DNA of 64,000 bases from an uncultured Odoribacter sp. (GCA_910578985.1 CAJTSF010000001.1:189784-253783); one strand, 5' to 3'. Counted from the first letter of the stretch, positions 27,178 to 34,940 are shown. The notes: a model not told the origin generated them from the sequence alone. Numbers and translations are program-made.

Positions 27178-27855
27178 TCACCACCCCAAGATGCCGTCCA
27201 GTTTCCCGTGCAACTCCTCCGCCTTCCCCTCCAGTTGCTCGCGGACCGCCTTCCTCGCGGCAGCCTTCGCCATCGCACTGTTATAGGCGATACGCACCAG
27301 CACCTCCTTGTTCCGGTTCCGCAACGTGCGGTAAACCTCCACCACCACGATTACCCGTCCGATGCTCTGCGCAATCACATTCTTCGACGCCATCACCGTC
27401 TGCGTCACGGATTCCGCCTCTCCCGCTTCCAACTGTTTGTTCGCCACCGAATTTTCCACCAGTGCCGTAATCTCCGTCTGAATCTGTCCCGCCAGATTCT
27501 GTTTCGCCAACTCCATCGCCTGCATCTTCGCCGCATCGTAATTCGAACCCACGCTCATCGCCTCCGCCATCAAATACTTCGGGAACATATCCTCGTCATA
27601 CTCCATCTGCATGAGATACGACTTGTCCAACTGCTTCTCCACCGGCAACGCCCCCGGCGCCGCCTGCCACCCCTCATGCTGCAACCTCTTTCCCTCCTTA
27701 CGTGCCGCCTTCGTCGCCTTCTCCTGAAGTTCCGCCTTGGAAGCCTTCACGAGGGCTTTACGTTCATCCAACTGTTCTTTTGAAATTTGACCCGATGCGA
27801 TGGAAACCATTCCGAGTAACAACACCGACAACACCATTTTCGCTGCTTTCATCAT
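27178..27855 (-). CDS. Exported helical protein, first gene of the caspase operon
   Basis: 225 residues with a signal peptide ending near ASG-Q (VLSVLLLGMVSIASG). The body is largely helical and charged. Residues about 100-190 (YDAAKMQAMELAKQNLAGQI... through VVVEVYRTLRNRNKEVLVRI) resemble the LPP20-type lipoprotein fold that assembles in envelope complexes, but there is no lipobox Cys. ATGs at 27855, 27852 and 27837 are all possible starts. It lies 73 nt downstream of a terminator-like hairpin that may control the operon. The function is unknown. Confidence 0.7.
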   Translation of the reverse strand: MMKAAKMVLSVLLLGMVSIASGQISKEQLDERKALVKASKAELQEKATKAARKEGKRLQHEGWQAAPGALPVEKQLDKSYLMQMEYDEDMFPKYLMAEAMSVGSNYDAAKMQAMELAKQNLAGQIQTEITALVENSVANKQLEAGEAESVTQTVMASKNVIAQSIGRVIVVVEVYRTLRNRNKEVLVRIAYNSAMAKAAARKAVREQLEGKAEELHGKLDGILGW

Positions 27856-27928
27856 GAATCACGTTTTATGCCCGCAGCTCCCGAACCGGACGGTTTTTCC
27901 TGAAATTCAAATGCAAACCATAAGACAT

Positions 27929-27964
27929 AAAAAACGCGGGATCTGTACTTTTCGCTTATCCCGC
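27929..27964 (-). terminator. Terminator hairpin in the leader of the caspase operon
   Basis: Minus strand: GCGGGAT (27964-27958), 15-nt loop, ATCCCGC (27942-27936), G, then six T residues (27934-27929). It lies 73 nt before the first gene of the operon on the same strand, so it cannot end an upstream gene. Its 5' arm (27958-27964) overlaps the 3' arm of an alternative 11-bp pairing, 28005-27995 (TTTGCTTATCC) with 27961-27951 (GGATAAGCGAA), which would act as antiterminator. Confidence 0.75.
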
Positions 27965-28222
27965 ATACTGGGCCTTCGCATTGCCTTTGGTCAAGGATAA
28001 GCAAAGCAGAGCCCACGCTAATATGCAAACATGAAACGACAAGTCGTCCCTCGTCGTACGATAAGCACATTCATGGACATCTACTCTTGCTTTACCATGT
28101 GACCAATCATGAAGTTGCGAAGTTCAGTATGCCACAGATAAAACGTTAAGTAAACGTCTTTTCCATCATATAGTGCAATCCCGCCCTCCCGTCCCCGATG
28201 GAAACTTTAGCGTGAGACTGCG
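27929..28222 (-). ncRNA. Candidate structured leader RNA or small RNA
   Basis: Minus-strand transcript predicted to start a few nt after TAAATTTG (28233-28226) and to run to the terminator at 27929. The pairings I can see by eye are: a closing helix CTCACGCTAA (28216-28207) with TTAGCGTGGG (28021-28012); TTTCCATC with GATGGAAA just inside it; AAGACGTT-TACTT-AACGTTTT; CATGG/CCATG; and CGAC-TT-GTCG. After the closing helix come a GGGC...GCCC hairpin, the antiterminator and the terminator, three mutually exclusive folds. This resembles a riboswitch or attenuator with a ~205-nt sensor domain. Landmarks of cobalamin, TPP, tmRNA, SRP and RNase P RNAs are absent. A stand-alone 6S-like RNA is the alternative. 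Confidence 0.45.
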
Positions 28223-28225
28223 TTG

Positions 28226-28233
28226 CAAATTTA
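28226..28233 (-). promoter_or_regulatory. -7 promoter box for the leader RNA candidate
   Basis: Minus-strand TAAATTTG (28233-28226) matches TAnnTTTG exactly. No TTG was found 19-21 nt upstream. Confidence 0.45.
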
Positions 28234-28476
28234 AGCAAATAAGTCATACCGTGATATTACTCACTGCTTTTTTCCAACACAAAATTACCCCCATATTCAG
28301 ACCATCAACATCGGAAGAATATGGAACGTGAATCAGCCATCAACGGGAGAATCCCGTTTCAAGGCAGGAAGAAGTGCACAGCAACCATTCTGCTATGCCA
28401 ACGTAATTTTTCAATCAGGAAAACTTTATTTTCAAGTCTAACACATTGTTGAATTAAAAAAATCCGCACTCTTGTA
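28234..28476. other. Non-coding spacer with two hairpins
   Basis: No open frame or homology is visible. Two perfect inverted repeats stand out: CCATATTC (28291-28298) / GAATATGG (28317-28324), and AACGGGA (28342-28348) / TCCCGTT (28352-28358). Neither has a clear T-run on either strand. They may be part of another untranslated RNA or remnants of a mobile segment attached to the AbiE remnant. Confidence 0.4.
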
Positions 28477-28503
28477 GTCGGAAATATTTGCAATTATTCC
28501 GAC
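28477..28503 (+). promoter_or_regulatory. Palindromic operator candidate of the decayed toxin-antitoxin locus
   Basis: GTCGGAA (28477-28483), 13 nt, TTCCGAC (28497-28503). The spacer contains ATATTTG, one base short of a -7 box. The ATG of the antitoxin-like fragment is 21 nt downstream. AbiEi-type antitoxins repress their own promoters by binding inverted repeats, so this arrangement fits a relic autoregulatory site. Confidence 0.5.
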
Positions 28504-28524
28504 CAAAATATAATCAATATTTAT

Positions 28525-28754
28525 ATGCAAAACGCTATAATTAAAAAGATTAGAAGAAAAATAACTCATGGCAGATTTGGAGAGGTTTACTTCGTATCAT
28601 CCTTCCCACAATATGACGTGGAATATATTACGTATCCATCTGTATTTGAACCAATAACAGAGATTGCCAAAAGGAATCAAGTTGTAATCATTCCGACAGG
28701 AACCACTGCAGCAAACCGCCTGGGATTTTCCACGCAGGTCCCCATGAATACAAA
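28525..28754 (+). pseudogene. Antitoxin remnant, DUF6088 / AbiEi-like
   Basis: The start (IIKKIRRKITHGRFGEVYFV) and the segment EIAKRNQVVIIPTGTTAANR-LGFSTQVPMN match the DUF6088/AbiEi antitoxin pattern, in which a wHTH is followed by a conserved VxPTGxxAANxLGLSTQVP block. Here the text jumps from VEYIT directly to YPSVFEPI, so roughly 25-30 residues of the winged helix appear deleted, and after STQVPMN the frame no longer resembles the family. The frame itself runs on to 28860 with unrelated sequence. It is therefore a deleted, truncated antitoxin gene that could not bind DNA normally. Confidence 0.65.
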
Positions 28755-28769
28755 TTTTCTTGAACGTAA

Positions 28770-29006
28770 AGAAACTATCATGTGCAAACTGCGCTTCTCG
28801 ATGTGGATTACGACAAGGATTTACCTGTCCATATTCAACTTGTACCCAATGAAGAGTTGATGCCCGCATATGAGGCAGATTACAACGAGATGAAGAAAAG
28901 TTTCATTTATGGCGATACTCTAAATTTTAGAGAATTGATGGAAAAGATAAAGATTCTTCAAGAAAGATATAGTATCATTGAAACATGCAGTCCAGCTACT
29001 ACCTGA
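28770..29006 (+). pseudogene. C-terminal fragment of an AbiEii-like nucleotidyltransferase toxin
   Basis: In a different frame from the antitoxin remnant and open only from 28770 (preceded by a stop). The sequence LMPAYEADYNEMKKSFIYGD then FRELMEKIKILQERY matches the usual end of AbiEii toxins, a 'DYxxM...MxxGExPxFxEIxxxIxxLE' pattern. The catalytic nucleotidyltransferase domain (GGS and D-x-D) is missing entirely. An AbiEi-AbiEii pair thus seems to have been fused by one large internal deletion. It ends 61 nt before phased palindrome B. A GTG at 28782 is the first possible start, but expression is doubtful. Confidence 0.55.
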
Positions 29007-29066
29007 ACTGCACCGCTCCCATACATTCCCGCTCATATCGTAAAAACCTATGGTATGCCTAAGTCT

Positions 29067-29233
29067 TTTCTATGGGTTTCCCGGGGGTTTGCTAAGAGTT
29101 TTCCGGGGAGGAACCCTGCATGTACCCTGCATGCTCCCTATATCATCTCTACTCGCGAATAGGGATGATGTAGGGTATATGCAGGCATGGAATAGGGTTC
29201 CTCCCCGGAAAACCCCCGGCAAACACATAGAAA
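29067..29233. repeat. Phased palindrome B (11-nt units, long inverted arms)
   Basis: The left arm has CCC at 29114, 29125 and 29136 and CTC at 29147; the right arm has GGG at 29162 and 29173, GGC at 29184 and 29195 as GGG, all at exact 11-nt steps around the centre CTCGCGA. A perfect 20-bp inverted pair (29098-29117 with 29194-29213) flanks this core. An outer 13-bp pair (29067-29079 with 29221-29233, one mismatch) lies beyond. The spacing between inner and outer pairs is 19 nt on the left and 8 nt on the right, a difference of exactly one 11-nt unit. It lies between the 3' ends of the AbiE remnant and the TonB-type receptor gene. The rest of 29007-29330 holds nothing recognisable. Confidence 0.85.
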
Positions 29234-29330
29234 GCACCCGGAAAAAAACTACAACACGACATTGCCCCGTCTCAGGGCACTGTCCTGACCTGATGCGCGC
29301 TTTACTGCGGGGGACGGCGGAGAATTTGTA

Positions 29331-32105
29331 CTACCGGCGGATATTGTCGAAACGGTAGGTGAAGCCTATTTTCAGGAAGGCGGTGGGCAGTGTCCGGTAG
29401 GAGATGCTGCTGTACAGGTCGGAGAGGGAGAACTGCACCGTCCGGCGGTTGCGCAGGAGGTCGTCCGCCGACACATAGATTTTCATGCGGCGCTCCCGTC
29501 CGAATTTCTTGCCGATTTCAAAGTCAAGCGTATGCTCCCGCTGGCGGACACGGTCGCCCCGGGACTGAATGTTGAAGAGGGCGGCATAGCGGAGGCGTGC
29601 GTAAAAGCCTTGCCAGAACACCCAGGACAGGTTGAAGTCCAGCGATGTATTGAACTGGCGGGCGTTGCCGGTCTCCGTATTCCGGGAAAAGGAAAGGGAC
29701 TGGGTGGCTGCGAGCGAGCAGTCGAAATCCTCCGAAAAGTTGGTCAAGAAATGACCGCTGAAATGCCCCGTGTGCGAGGAGTTCATGTTTTTCAAGTCGT
29801 CGTATATCGAGGGGGAGCGCGAGAAGCCGTACCCCGTTGTGGTATGGATGTTCGATTTCAGTTTCTTCCAGGGGAAAGCGTAGGAGATATTTATCCCGAT
29901 GTTCCGGTTGCCGTTCAGGTTCACCGGCATGCTGAGGCTGGCGCCGCGCTTCAGGAGGTAGCCGTTCACCACCGTGTCCCGGGCAATGAACTTCGTGTTC
30001 GTGGAAATGCCGTTGAAGGTTTGGCTGAAATGCAGGGTGCCGGACAGGTAGGTGGAACTCTCCAAACCGGTGTATATATAGCTGACGGAAAGGTTGTGCG
30101 AATAGGATTTCTTCAAGCCGGGATTCCCTTTCGACACCTGGAGGGGGTTCGCCACGTCGAGCACATCCTGCAACTGCGTCACGGAGGGCGATGAGGAGTG
30201 TCCCGAATAGTTGATGTCGAGATGCCGGTTTTCCTCGAACCCCATCCCGAAGTTCAACATCGGAGAGAGGTCGGCGTAACGGCTCACGACGGTCGAATCG
30301 CCCTGCCCCAGGTAACGGTAGCGGTTATCCATGCGGGTCTGGTCCACCGACAGCCCACCGCTGAACATCAGATCGTCCTTCGCATAGCTGTAGTTTATCC
30401 CGTAGGCATGCACCCGGTAGGCGTTCCGCAAGGCGTTGGTCTGGGAGCTGTCCACTCCGAGCAACTCCCCGAATGCCTCGTCGCGGTATGCCAGGCTGTT
30501 TCTGGAGGAGTGGTCTCGGTTTATCCGGTAGGCGTAGCGGAAGACCACCCGGGCATGTTCCGTCAAAGGCTCCGTCCAGTTTCCCGACACGGAAAAGTCA
30601 AAACCGTTCTGCTTGTTTCCAATCCGAAGGTGGCGCACGGTATCCGAATAACCGCCCGTTTCCTGCAAGGCATGTTCACGGTGGTGCCGGGATTGGTCGG
30701 AAAGCGTGCGATTATAACTTCCTTGCAGGGATAAATCCGCCGTTCGCCCTTGTTTGGCAAAGGATGTCATATAAGAGATGTCGCCTGCCCAATTCATCCG
30801 TTTTCCCTCGTTTCCACTGGCGGAACGGGCGACGTTCACGGTGTCGCCGTCCTCCACGTTGCCGGTGTAATCCAACGAGTGCCCCTTCGAATCGCCCCAG
30901 GACGCCCACGTCGAAAAACTCAGGCGGTTTTTCCGGTCCGCCTTCCAAACCGCATGAGCATTTACGGAATGAGACCAATCCTCACTGCGTGAACGCCCCT
31001 CGCTGTCGAAGAGGCGTGTCTGGTAACGGTCCGTGGGGAAATACTCCTGTTTCGACTTCGATGCCGATTCCGAGGCGTTTTTCCCGAGGCGGTAATTTCC
31101 CGACAGGTCCCATTTCTCGCCTATCTGCGACGACACGTTCACGTGCCCGCCCCCGCCACGGCTATAGGCATTACCGCCCCCGAAGAGGCTCTCCGGGAAA
31201 TCCACCCGCATACCCGTATTCCGGGCATCCGCGCCGCAAGTGATTTTATGCCGGGAGGCGAAGTAACTGCCCGACAAGTTGCCCGAATAGCTGTTCTCCC
31301 GGAAGGTCTGTTTCACGGGCGAGGAGATGCCGTATGCCGCGTCCCCGTAGCCGAACACTTTTGCCCGGTTGGGCTCGTGGGTCTCGATGTTCAGGGAGCG
31401 GTAGCGCTTCCCGTCGTCATAACCGGAGAACTCCGCCTCTTCGCTCCGCTTGTCGAAAACGGCAAGTTTTTTGACCAATTTGGCGGGGAGGTCTTTCAAT
31501 GCCATGCCCGGATTGTTGAACGCATATTCCTGTCCATCGATATAGAGGTGGGTGACCTCCTTGCCCTGCGCCATAATCTTCCCGTCGATGATTTCAAAGC
31601 CGGGGAGTTTCTTGATGAACGCCTCCAGGTCGGCGTCCGGCGCAAGGACGACCGCCTCGGCGTTGAATTTCGTGGTGTCGCCGTGCTGCACCGCCAAGGG
31701 CACTTTCGCCTCCACCAACACTTCGTCCAGCAGAACGGATTTCAGGCAGATTTCCCCGAGGTCGGTATCTTTCTCCAAGTCCAGATAGAAAAAAAGTCTT
31801 TCATATCCGATATACGAAACGCCCACCTGCACCTTCCCCACCGGCACCCTCGGAAGAGAAAAACGTCCCTCCGCATCGGTCGTCGTGACGGGCGTCTGTT
31901 CGTCGCCGATATAGATATACGCGCCCGGCAGTGTCTCCTTCTCCTGTCCCGTCCCACATCCGACCACCTGTCCCTGCAACGTCACCGCCACCCGCCGCAC
32001 CGTGTCCCCCGCAAGCGTATCCCGGGGCTGTTCCTGCGCATGAAGGTCGCCTGCCCACCACAGGCAGGGCAGCAGCCACACCCACCGATACCTCCGAATC
32101 TTCAT
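29331..32105 (-). CDS. TonB-dependent-receptor-like outer membrane barrel
   Basis: 924 residues from the ATG at 32105 (signal peptide RRYRWVWLLPCLWWAGDLHA). An ATG at 32123, 4 nt after the upstream stop, is an alternative. Residues about 38-115 form a carboxypeptidase-regulatory-like beta domain (ITLQGQVVGC... FSLPRVPVGKVQVGVSYIGY). Then comes a plug-like domain (FNAEAVVLAPDADLEAFIKK, LYIDGQEY) and a long C-terminal barrel of aromatic-rich strands. It resembles the 'outer membrane beta-barrel family' group. I see no SusD-like partner, so a glycan-uptake role is not supported. The substrate is unknown. Confidence 0.85.
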   Translation of the reverse strand: MKIRRYRWVWLLPCLWWAGDLHAQEQPRDTLAGDTVRRVAVTLQGQVVGCGTGQEKETLPGAYIYIGDEQTPVTTTDAEGRFSLPRVPVGKVQVGVSYIGYERLFFYLDLEKDTDLGEICLKSVLLDEVLVEAKVPLAVQHGDTTKFNAEAVVLAPDADLEAFIKKLPGFEIIDGKIMAQGKEVTHLYIDGQEYAFNNPGMALKDLPAKLVKKLAVFDKRSEEAEFSGYDDGKRYRSLNIETHEPNRAKVFGYGDAAYGISSPVKQTFRENSYSGNLSGSYFASRHKITCGADARNTGMRVDFPESLFGGGNAYSRGGGGHVNVSSQIGEKWDLSGNYRLGKNASESASKSKQEYFPTDRYQTRLFDSEGRSRSEDWSHSVNAHAVWKADRKNRLSFSTWASWGDSKGHSLDYTGNVEDGDTVNVARSASGNEGKRMNWAGDISYMTSFAKQGRTADLSLQGSYNRTLSDQSRHHREHALQETGGYSDTVRHLRIGNKQNGFDFSVSGNWTEPLTEHARVVFRYAYRINRDHSSRNSLAYRDEAFGELLGVDSSQTNALRNAYRVHAYGINYSYAKDDLMFSGGLSVDQTRMDNRYRYLGQGDSTVVSRYADLSPMLNFGMGFEENRHLDINYSGHSSSPSVTQLQDVLDVANPLQVSKGNPGLKKSYSHNLSVSYIYTGLESSTYLSGTLHFSQTFNGISTNTKFIARDTVVNGYLLKRGASLSMPVNLNGNRNIGINISYAFPWKKLKSNIHTTTGYGFSRSPSIYDDLKNMNSSHTGHFSGHFLTNFSEDFDCSLAATQSLSFSRNTETGNARQFNTSLDFNLSWVFWQGFYARLRYAALFNIQSRGDRVRQREHTLDFEIGKKFGRERRMKIYVSADDLLRNRRTVQFSLSDLYSSISYRTLPTAFLKIGFTYRFDNIRR

Positions 32106-32127
32106 GCGCCCGACATGTTCCATCTGT

Positions 32128-32826
32128 TCAACGTTTCTCTCCCTTGCGTGCCCCGATTGCCAGCAATACACCGAGCACGACGCCCAACAATGCCGCGAAC
32201 AGCACACGCATGTTCCCCGGCAGGAGGAAAGTCACCGTATGCGCCGGAAACCAGAACAGGGGGATCGTCTTTTTGAACACGAATCCCCACAGCACACGCC
32301 AATTCAGTCCCGCAAGGATTTCCCCCATCCGTATCGGGCGGAAAAATCCTGCCAGCGTACCGCCGGTCGCCAGGATATGCGTGTCCGTCACCTTATGCAA
32401 GGTCATGAACACAGGGGCAAAGAAAGTGTTCATGCTCACCGACACGGCAAAAGCCACCGCCGCTTTCCCCCACGACAGTCCCTCGCTCCGGAAGACCTCC
32501 ACGGCGTCCGTCATACCCAAATACCGCATCAGCACCGGCGTACCGTTCGAGAAGATAATCATCGCCGCATTGATGCCCATCCCCAGCACGCCCCACACCA
32601 GCATCCGGGGCAACACACCGAATCCTTTCCGGCAATATACCCCCGCACTGATACGCATTCCCAACATTTCACCCAGGGTGGAGAGCAACGCGAATTTCAC
32701 GAAGCTCATCACCATACCGTGCCCCGCATTGAATGCCTGATACCACCGATAGACCGGCTCACAGACAAAAAAAGGCAGCAACAATGCCGCCACAACCGCT
32801 ATAAACAATAAATCCTGCTTCTTCAT
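32128..32826 (-). CDS. Integral membrane protein, possibly Mpv17/PMP22-like
   Basis: 232 residues, five or six hydrophobic segments (first KQDLLFIAVVAALLLPFFV). The C-terminal part FKKTIPLFWFPAHTVTFLLP followed by GNMRVLFAALLGVV resembles the end of the Mpv17/PMP22 family (pattern W..P..Q..NF..VP...R.L), known mostly from eukaryotes and some bacteria, but the match is loose. The start at 32826 lies directly against the T-run of a strong terminator (32826-32869) that follows the acyl-CoA synthetase gene. Expression therefore needs read-through or an unseen start. The receptor gene begins just after its stop, suggesting co-expression. Confidence 0.6.
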   Translation of the reverse strand: MKKQDLLFIAVVAALLLPFFVCEPVYRWYQAFNAGHGMVMSFVKFALLSTLGEMLGMRISAGVYCRKGFGVLPRMLVWGVLGMGINAAMIIFSNGTPVLMRYLGMTDAVEVFRSEGLSWGKAAVAFAVSVSMNTFFAPVFMTLHKVTDTHILATGGTLAGFFRPIRMGEILAGLNWRVLWGFVFKKTIPLFWFPAHTVTFLLPGNMRVLFAALLGVVLGVLLAIGARKGEKR

Positions 32827-32869
32827 AAAAACGAAATAGGTGTGCCGGCATACGGAACGCCGGCACACC
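32826..32869 (-). terminator. Strong terminator after the acyl-CoA synthetase gene
   Basis: Minus-strand perfect 11-bp inverted repeat GGTGTGCCGGC / GCCGGCACACC (32869-32859 with 32849-32839), 9-nt loop, then TATTTCGTTTTT. The T-run ends at the ATG of the next gene on the same strand. Confidence 0.85.
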
Positions 32870-32875
32870 GGTTGA

Positions 32876-34933
32876 TTATTTTTCTATTCTGATACGTGCG
32901 TCCACCGCCACCACGGCATCCTTGTTGCCCAGCAGCGGATTCAGGTCCATCTCGAAAATCTCCGGCGCCACTTTCACCAGCATGGATACCCGTGCCACCG
33001 CTTCAGCGAATTTCTCTTCGTTCACCGGTTCCTGACCGCGTACCCCCCGGATGATTTTGTAGGACTTCAACTCCCGAATCATCTCCAGCGCTTCCGGCTG
33101 TGCAATCGGCGCCAGCCCCGCCTTCACGTCCTTGAGCACCTCGATGAAGATGCCGCCCAGCCCGCACAACACCATGTGACCGAACTTCTCTTCCCGCTTC
33201 GCCCCGATGAAGACCTCCGTCCCGTGCAGTTGCTGTGCAAGCATCACGGCGTAGGTGTCCTGAATCTTCATCATCCGGCGGAACTCGCTGCGCACGGTCT
33301 CCTCATCCTTCACGTTCAGCGTCACACCGCCCACATCCGACTTGTGCACCGGTCCCACGACCTTCATCACCAGCGGGAAACCGACCTTACGCGCCAGCGC
33401 CACGGCCTCCTCTTCCTTGTCCGCCACTCCTTCCTTCGCCCGGGCGATGCCTGCCGCATCCAGCAGTTCATGTATCTCCTCCGGCGAGAGGTAGCCGTTC
33501 GCCGCCTTGTCCACCACCGCACGCACGCGTGCCTTGTCCACTGCCGGCATTTCCGGTTCGGCAGATTGCGGCGCAGGCGTCCGGAAGACCTTGCACAATG
33601 CCCGTCCGAAGTTCACCTCGTAGGGGAAATATACTCCGCCTTCCTTCACGAACTCCTCGATTTCCTCCTTCACCACCATGGAGGAGGGGAATATCGGATA
33701 TATCGGCTTCTTCGATGTCGCTATCTTCTCCCGCAGCACCTTGTACACATCGAACACGGGGAACAGCCCCGGGCTGCCGAATATCACGGCGATACCGTCG
33801 ATATTGTCGAAATCCCTGTTGCAGGCATCCAGAATCACGCCCAACTGCTCCGCCGTACCCGTTGCCAGGAAGTCGATGGGGTTGCCCACCGACGAGCCGT
33901 TGAACAACTGCTCCAACAGCGCTTCCGCTTTCGGCCCTTCCAGATGGGGAATCTCCATACCCCCGTTCGACAGCGCATCCGTCAGCATCACCGCCGGACC
34001 GCCCGCGTGAGTAACGATGGCGATGTTCTTTCCTTTCAGCTCCGGATAGGTGAATATCGCCGCTACCGTCGCCAGTTCGTCACGTCCGTGGCAACGCACG
34101 ATGCCTGCCTTGCGGAACAAGGCTTCCACTGCCACGTCCGAGCTTGCCAGGGCTCCCGTATGCGACGATGCCGCCCGGCTGCCTGCCGCGGAACCGCCCG
34201 ACTTGATGGCGGCAATCCGACATCCCTTGCGAATCAGCGAAGAGGCATGCTTCAACAATTTTTCCGGCTTGTCGATGCTCTCCACATACATCAATTTAAT
34301 GCGGGAACTCGTTTCCGGGTCGAACGACTCGTCCCAGTATTCCAGCACCTCTTCCACGCCGAGCTGTGCCGAGTTGCCCACCGAGTAAACACTCGAGAAC
34401 TTCACGCCTTTCTGCATGCCGGCGTCCATGATAAAAAGCGCCGTGGCTCCGGAACCCGATACGAAATCCACCCCCTTCGGGTCCAATTTCGGTATCGGCG
34501 TGGTGAACACCCCGTTGTAATTCGTTGTCAGTACCCCAATGCAGTTCGGTCCGATCAGCGCGCCTCCGACGGCATCCACCGTCTCCACGATGCGCCGTTC
34601 CAGTTCCTTTCCCTCCGCGTTCTCCTCGCTGAAGCCCGCCGACAGGATGATAAACGCCCGCGTCCCCTTCTCCTTCGCCAGCACCTCCACGGCATCCGGG
34701 CAGAACTTTGCCGCAATCGCCAGTATCGCGCACTCCACCTGCGGCAGGTCGCGCACATCGCGGCATGCCTTTACGCCCTGCACCTCATCCACTTTCGGGT
34801 TCACCACATACAACCCGCCCCCGAAATGCCCGTCGAGCAGGTTCTTCAACACCTTACCGCCCGGCTTCTGTACGTCGTCCGAGCCTCCCACCACGACGAT
34901 GCTGGCGGGGTTCAATAATTGCTTGTTAATCAT
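32876..34933 (-). CDS. ADP-forming acyl-CoA synthetase, fused alpha-beta (acetate-CoA ligase)
   Basis: 685 residues. Makes ATP from an acyl-CoA such as acetyl-CoA plus ADP and phosphate, releasing the acid, or the reverse. Domain order: CoA-binding Rossmann domain (NPASIVVVGGSDD, residues 8-20), succinyl-CoA-synthetase-like domain with the phospho-histidine region RAASSHTGALASSD near 255, then a C-terminal ATP-grasp domain (VMKVVGPVHKSDVGGVTLNV). Alpha and beta chains are fused, as in many Bacteroidetes. The ATG at 34933 is chosen; a TTG at 34948 would overlap the fbp stop. It follows fbp by 7 nt and ends at a strong terminator. Confidence 0.93.
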   Translation of the reverse strand: MINKQLLNPASIVVVGGSDDVQKPGGKVLKNLLDGHFGGGLYVVNPKVDEVQGVKACRDVRDLPQVECAILAIAAKFCPDAVEVLAKEKGTRAFIILSAGFSEENAEGKELERRIVETVDAVGGALIGPNCIGVLTTNYNGVFTTPIPKLDPKGVDFVSGSGATALFIMDAGMQKGVKFSSVYSVGNSAQLGVEEVLEYWDESFDPETSSRIKLMYVESIDKPEKLLKHASSLIRKGCRIAAIKSGGSAAGSRAASSHTGALASSDVAVEALFRKAGIVRCHGRDELATVAAIFTYPELKGKNIAIVTHAGGPAVMLTDALSNGGMEIPHLEGPKAEALLEQLFNGSSVGNPIDFLATGTAEQLGVILDACNRDFDNIDGIAVIFGSPGLFPVFDVYKVLREKIATSKKPIYPIFPSSMVVKEEIEEFVKEGGVYFPYEVNFGRALCKVFRTPAPQSAEPEMPAVDKARVRAVVDKAANGYLSPEEIHELLDAAGIARAKEGVADKEEEAVALARKVGFPLVMKVVGPVHKSDVGGVTLNVKDEETVRSEFRRMMKIQDTYAVMLAQQLHGTEVFIGAKREEKFGHMVLCGLGGIFIEVLKDVKAGLAPIAQPEALEMIRELKSYKIIRGVRGQEPVNEEKFAEAVARVSMLVKVAPEIFEMDLNPLLGNKDAVVAVDARIRIEK

Positions 34934-34940
34934 AATGTCT

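Noticed and set aside
27852..28070. Minus-strand 72-codon frame inside the leader RNA, as a possible leader peptide
   Set aside because: No run of a single amino acid as expected for a classical attenuator, no good ribosome site, and it runs through the terminator stem and the start of the next gene.
29331..32826. Polysaccharide utilisation locus around the TonB-type receptor
   Set aside because: There is no SusD-like lipoprotein, glycoside hydrolase or sugar-sensing regulator beside it.
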